Position numbers and translations under genes: made by a program. The notes under the pieces were generated by a model. The model was not told the DNA's origin, did not search any database, and saw nothing but the letters and a program-made list of their open reading frames with translations. This document shows positions 59,719 to 64,000 of a stretch of 64,000 nt of DNA, piece by piece (the first letter of the stretch is position 1; the number at the start of each line of letters is the position of its first letter). This DNA is from Lepidurus packardi (lineage: Eukaryota; Arthropoda; Branchiopoda; Notostraca; Triopsidae): contig JAKZAN010000007.1 of NCBI GenBank assembly GCA_023053545.1, positions 558,001-622,000 of the forward strand, read 5' to 3'.

Positions 59719-60936
59719 TCCATAGCCAATGGAAAAGACAACGAATGATATGGAACCTAGATTGGAAACTCTTCCAACCATAGCCGAACAAAATACATCA
59801 CAATACCTGACATAAACAACCACCCCTACGTTCATTAGTTATATAGTATACGTAGTACTACTGTATTGTACAACCCTTTCTCATTCCAAAGGTGACCTAC
59901 TGGCCCTAGCAACACTCCAGCAGTGGGCTTTGAGCTCATGATCATCATTGCCACTACATGAAAAAAAAGGACTTAGGTGTTGTATTCACTGAAGAAATGA
60001 TTATAAGAAAAGAGAAAACTGTCGATGGACTTGGCGACCTCGCCGATGGGCAACGATGCCAACTGGGTCGCTTTCTCGGAACGGATTCTCCGTAAATTCA
60101 AAGCTTCAGCATCCCAGCTTTTCGTTCACCCGGACCCAAGTCCGGCATTAAGGCACCCGCTATGATGTTACCATGACGAACACCCTCAAAACACAGGAAA
60201 GTTTAGGAAATCCGGATCTCCAACCTGGCCTTCTAGAAGAATATACGTCTCTGAATCGTGTTTACCTAAAGGAGGGAAAAACAGAGTCCCTTTTTTCTTT
60301 CTGGGGCATAGGTTGACTGGCACGCCAGGGTACAAAATTGGCCCCAACAAGTTGGCAAGGCGGGATTTTTCCTTCGCAAACGTGATCTACCACAACGACC
60401 TTGGTATATAGAAGCTCCTTCTTTACCAATTACTTTTCGAGACGCCAAGAATGGAAAGGTGAGCGCTACTTTTTAGCAAATTTATGCCCAATGCCGGTTG
60501 TGCTTGTGCATATGGACGACGAAAAACTGGTATAAAGAAAAACACAAAACTGGTCTCCTCCAATCTTGCGACACCTATACAAGAATATGCCACTGTTGTA
60601 GCTGGGAGAGGCGTGCGAGTATTATATTACTGAAAGATGAAATCCAGGCCAGGACCAGGAAAAGTGACCCTTCCAGTAACCAGAAACAGTTTTCTCCTGG
60701 AGCAGATTGCTCTAATTTGTACAGTTTTCTCCTGTGATGCCTCCTTTTTTACGCATATGACACAGTTGAGTAAGAGCCAAAAGTTGAGAGAGGCGATGCC
60801 TCAAGTCGAACCCTCCATGATTTTTATTACCATACTACTCACTGGTAGTCTCACATTGCTTTTCTTGCACTAGCCATTGAGGATAATTGCGAAGCCAACA
60901 TACTACACAATGCATCGTCTTATTAGCATGTACACC

Positions 60937-61006
60937 TGGAATGGTAGGACTGGATGGCAGGAATAGTAGGATGGTAGGAATGGAAGGATGGTAGGAATGG
61001 TGGGAA
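60937..61006. repeat. Imperfect GGAATGGTA-type tandem repeat
   Basis: About six degenerate copies of a 9-13 bp unit (GGAATGGTAGGA and variants with GGATGGTAGGA) run through this stretch. Confidence 0.8.
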
Positions 61007-62603
61007 GTTCAATTTCAATCATATGCCCCACGAGGAAGTGCAGTAACGTCCTGCTTTCCAATCTGGCAATGCTTCCCAAGCCCAAACACCGAAGAGCAAA
61101 CCGAATTAGGTGACTCTTGGCACGCTATTTACAGATATAAATAAAAAGTAATGGCTCAGAGGAGGCTGTTGAAACGAAACGATTCATATAATCCCCATTG
61201 TTTGCTTCACTCGTGACATCCAAAACAAAAGGAGCGAAAGGCACGATGTGACTCCTTTTTTACTTTGCCAAATTCAAAAATATCCTTTTTAACCTAACCT
61301 TTGGGCGGTATCACGAAGAACGGCATACTGTGCCGAAAAAGCTTACCACCTCCTTGTCATCGTTCGCAGTTTTTGTTCCCTACAGCGCTAAATTCGTGAC
61401 GTGCGAGACGACGAGACAAAAGAGCTACCGAATAAAAGGACCTTGAATGTCCAGTGGAAACAACTAAGTTTTGGGGGTTTTCTTAGCCGTGTTTAAGGAT
61501 GTAATCCGATGTCGACACAGTTTCCGTTTCAATCATTACTTAACCTTGCTTTTCTTTTACGCTGAAACACGACTACCTGGAAGTGTGTCACCACGGGAAC
61601 GCCATGAGCAACATCTTGGAATGTGGGCGAAAATGCCAAAATCTACGTACCATCAAGGATGCAGCGGCTGTTAGCAACATTCTGCGGTTATCTTCTGCGG
61701 TGATACACCCAATTAAGCTTAAAGATATTCGTTGTACTCCAAGGTCGTATCTTAAAACTAAAGGAAGGGGTGGGATCTTTAGTTAAGTCAGAATTGTACA
61801 GCTTTTAATTAATTGAATAGGTATATAGGGCGTGGTTGGCAAATAGAAGTTTTGATTCACGTTAAGAAAAGAAAACCTGCCTAAACCGCTCACGCCGTAG
61901 ACTTAAAAACGTGGCTATATCTGTCTTCCAACAGAGATTGGGGTCGCAGTGGCTATTCTGTTACGAGAGCTTAGAACGGAGAGTGTTGGGAAGTACGAAA
62001 GTGAAGGGATTGTTGCAGCAGAGCAAAGGATGCAGCCTCATGCGTAATCGTTTGACCGGATATTGAATTGCTGCAAGAGTAAAAACCTCTTGACTAGCCG
62101 TGGTAGTATGTAACAGCAAAGATGCAGGGCGTTACTCAATAAGGCAAGGTTCAACTGCCCATGATTGAGTGAAAATGTAGAAATTAACTGCAAATCATGA
62201 CGTTGAATAGACAATAGTTATGGTGGTTAATTAGATAGCCTATGCAAGTTTCTCAAGGTTTTTGAAGGTTTCGTCTGCTATGAAGGTTATTACTATCAAC
62301 CAGCAAAGCAGGTAAAGGTGTCTATAAACGGGGGACCTTTCTCCTTAGCATCTTTCCCGGCACCAAGTTTAGCGTATAGGGCCAGCGAAAGGAAAATTCT
62401 TCCTGCAGCTCCTGGCATCGTATACCGGCCTTCATGGCAGGGCAGTTTCTTCACTACGTAAGAAAGTAACTTGACGTTCTTCTACATCACAAGGGGGAGG
62501 AGACAGGCCAGGTGAGGAAGATTCACTTGGTAGGCACTACTAACTTGGGGAGTTTTGCATGGGAGAAATGAGAGGTAGGGCAATTTAGGTCAGGAGGCCG
62601 CCT

Positions 62604-62610
62604 TATAAAA
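62604..62610 (+). promoter_or_regulatory. Orphan TATA box
   Basis: TATAAAA in the context GCCGCCTTATAAAAGCAACAG, as good as the box at 57198. An initiator-like TCAGAAC lies about 30 nt downstream. No downstream coding exon was recognised; the gene may extend past the window or be non-coding. Confidence 0.4.
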
Positions 62611-64000
62611 GCAACAGCATCGGGTGAGCCTGGCTCAGAACTAGCAACCGACAAAACAGGCGGACAGTGAAGGGAGTCTCGTCTCGTCTTATTGTAGAAA
62701 TCTTTGAGACACCTACTTCCCTTCTTTTTGGGGATCGTTAGTTGAAAGACCAGGTTTGAGCTAAGTTTCTACATAAACGTGAAACAACCACGCCTCTGCA
62801 TAGTGGATCCGGCGACTGTCCCAGGAATTGCCACAGCAAACCTTGCTGGATCCTGAGTAGTATCCCGTAGGAACTTCAATGCAGTGTTTGAGCTAAAAGG
62901 ATTCTGTGGTCTGAAAAACACTTATACTTTGTGATCCCGTTTCTTGGAATAAGTGAACCCACTTTCACTATGTGGAATAACGGGTAAATATGGCATATTT
63001 AAGCTGCATTTTAGTAGCACTAATATTCAGGCGAAAACCTCTTTTGTCATAACTTTCGTTACAAAGGCGGTATGTTCCGAACACCGTTCGTCAAACTTGA
63101 TACGATTTCTTTTCCCGGAGAAAGCTTAAAAAAAAGGGAGAAAACAATAGCGCCCCACTTGCTCTATATTAAGCTTGTTATAACTTTCTTGAGTTGTAAA
63201 ACGAGGCTTTGCCATTTAGTCGCGCTTTCTTTGGCAATAAAGACAGCTCTGGCTTCGTTTCTGATGCAAATTGGTTATAGGCACTACAGAGACGGTGACA
63301 ATCGAAAGTAAGGTTTTGCAAGTGACTAAATAAGTTAAGCGATATTTGAATCACAGAAAGAATTTGAACGTGGCAACATTTGCAGACAAACCAGGATGGA
63401 GTGAAAACACTTTCTTTAATTTTCGTTAACATGTCACGTTCACCAACCCGTCTATCGGACGGATGGTCTTTCGAATGCCAAATATGCTTGGAGAAAGGCT
63501 GCTGCTGTCCAATGCCCAAAAATGCGAAAAAGTGAAAGTAAGCTTACTGAACACCACAGAAACTACACGGCAAACAATTAAGATGTACATCTGCGCAATA
63601 TATTCTCCTCAACACAAGCCATAGTTAGTACTTGTAAAGTTTGGAGGAATTACCAGTAGCCATCTCTTGTCAGACCGTTTTTGGATTTGCACCACAGAGC
63701 CTAGGAGCAATTCGTTCCGGCGTAAGCTTGACGTTCGCTTTCGTTCATAGTAGTTAAACATCGAATATTTTTTTTGCGCTACTAGTGTACCATAGACTTG
63801 TCATTTTAAAGACTTTCGACTAGGTAATATTACGAGCATAGCCAGTTGCTCATAAAAGAGAAAGGTATTAGAAAACTTACGCTATTGCCCTGTTACCAAG
63901 TGCCCCAGATAAGCTAACTCACCCATTAGAAAAACTTCCTTTTCCTTGAATGATTGTATGAACAAAAAAACAACAACAAAAAACACGTTAATTTTTACGT

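Larger units (their letters stand above)
59719..64000. other. Right end of window, no gene supported
   Basis: 4.3 kb with only short ORFs. It contains the tandem repeat at 60937 and an orphan TATA box at 62604. Any gene driven from that box has no coding exon I can identify before the window ends. Confidence 0.45.

Overview
The window looks like a compact arthropod nuclear genome. Its genes are split by many short GT-AG introns, mostly about 45-120 nt. The gene set is metazoan and includes trehalose-6-phosphate synthase, which vertebrates lack, a forked/espin-type bristle actin bundler, an M13 neprilysin and Hyperkinetic-type Kv beta. Base composition, gene density and intron size fit a branchiopod crustacean such as a Daphnia-like animal. 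That placement is an inference from gene content and style; no database search was possible.

Layout, left to right. (1) 1-1293, plus: the 3' part of a WASP-interacting protein (verprolin/WIP). (2) 2.0-7.7 kb: a Kv beta aldo-keto reductase gene on minus, with several small secreted-type ORFs on either side. (3) 7.9-8.7 kb: a 789-bp non-autonomous DNA transposon with ~78-bp terminal inverted repeats and an 8-bp target duplication. (4) 11.7-27.0 kb, minus: one large ankyrin-repeat actin-bundler gene (forked/espin type) with three alternative 5' starts that all splice in the same phase. (5) 28.6-31.5 kb, plus: a fused trehalose-6-phosphate synthase/phosphatase, convergent with (6) 31.9-36.1 kb, minus: an 18-exon type II membrane neprilysin. 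(7) 39.5-42.0 kb, minus: mitochondrial ATP synthase beta, head-to-head with (8) 42.6-44.2 kb, plus: the ER mannosyltransferase ALG3. (9) 44.5-46.3 kb, plus: a secreted Reeler + DOMON protein. (10) 48.8-52.0 kb, plus: two tandem secreted PI-PLC X-domain paralogues. (11) 52.9-54.6 kb: BLOC1S1 (plus) and PYM (minus), tail to tail. (12) 57.2-59.6 kb, plus: a Thr/Pro-rich secreted protein with a clear TATA box and an 11-nt first coding segment. The last 4.4 kb holds no gene I can support.

Exon boundaries were derived by hand from splice-site consensus, reading phase and family similarity recalled from memory. In the main genes every listed junction keeps phase. The main unusual points are: changed conserved residues in the trehalose synthase (both histidines of the HDYHL motif are glutamine) and in the neprilysin (a zinc-ligand Glu is Asp); the alternative promoters of the actin bundler; the differing intron content of the two PLC paralogues; the transposon; and a small locus at 7.1-7.7 kb with coding-like signal on both strands. 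I found no tRNA, rRNA, CRISPR or bacterial-type system.
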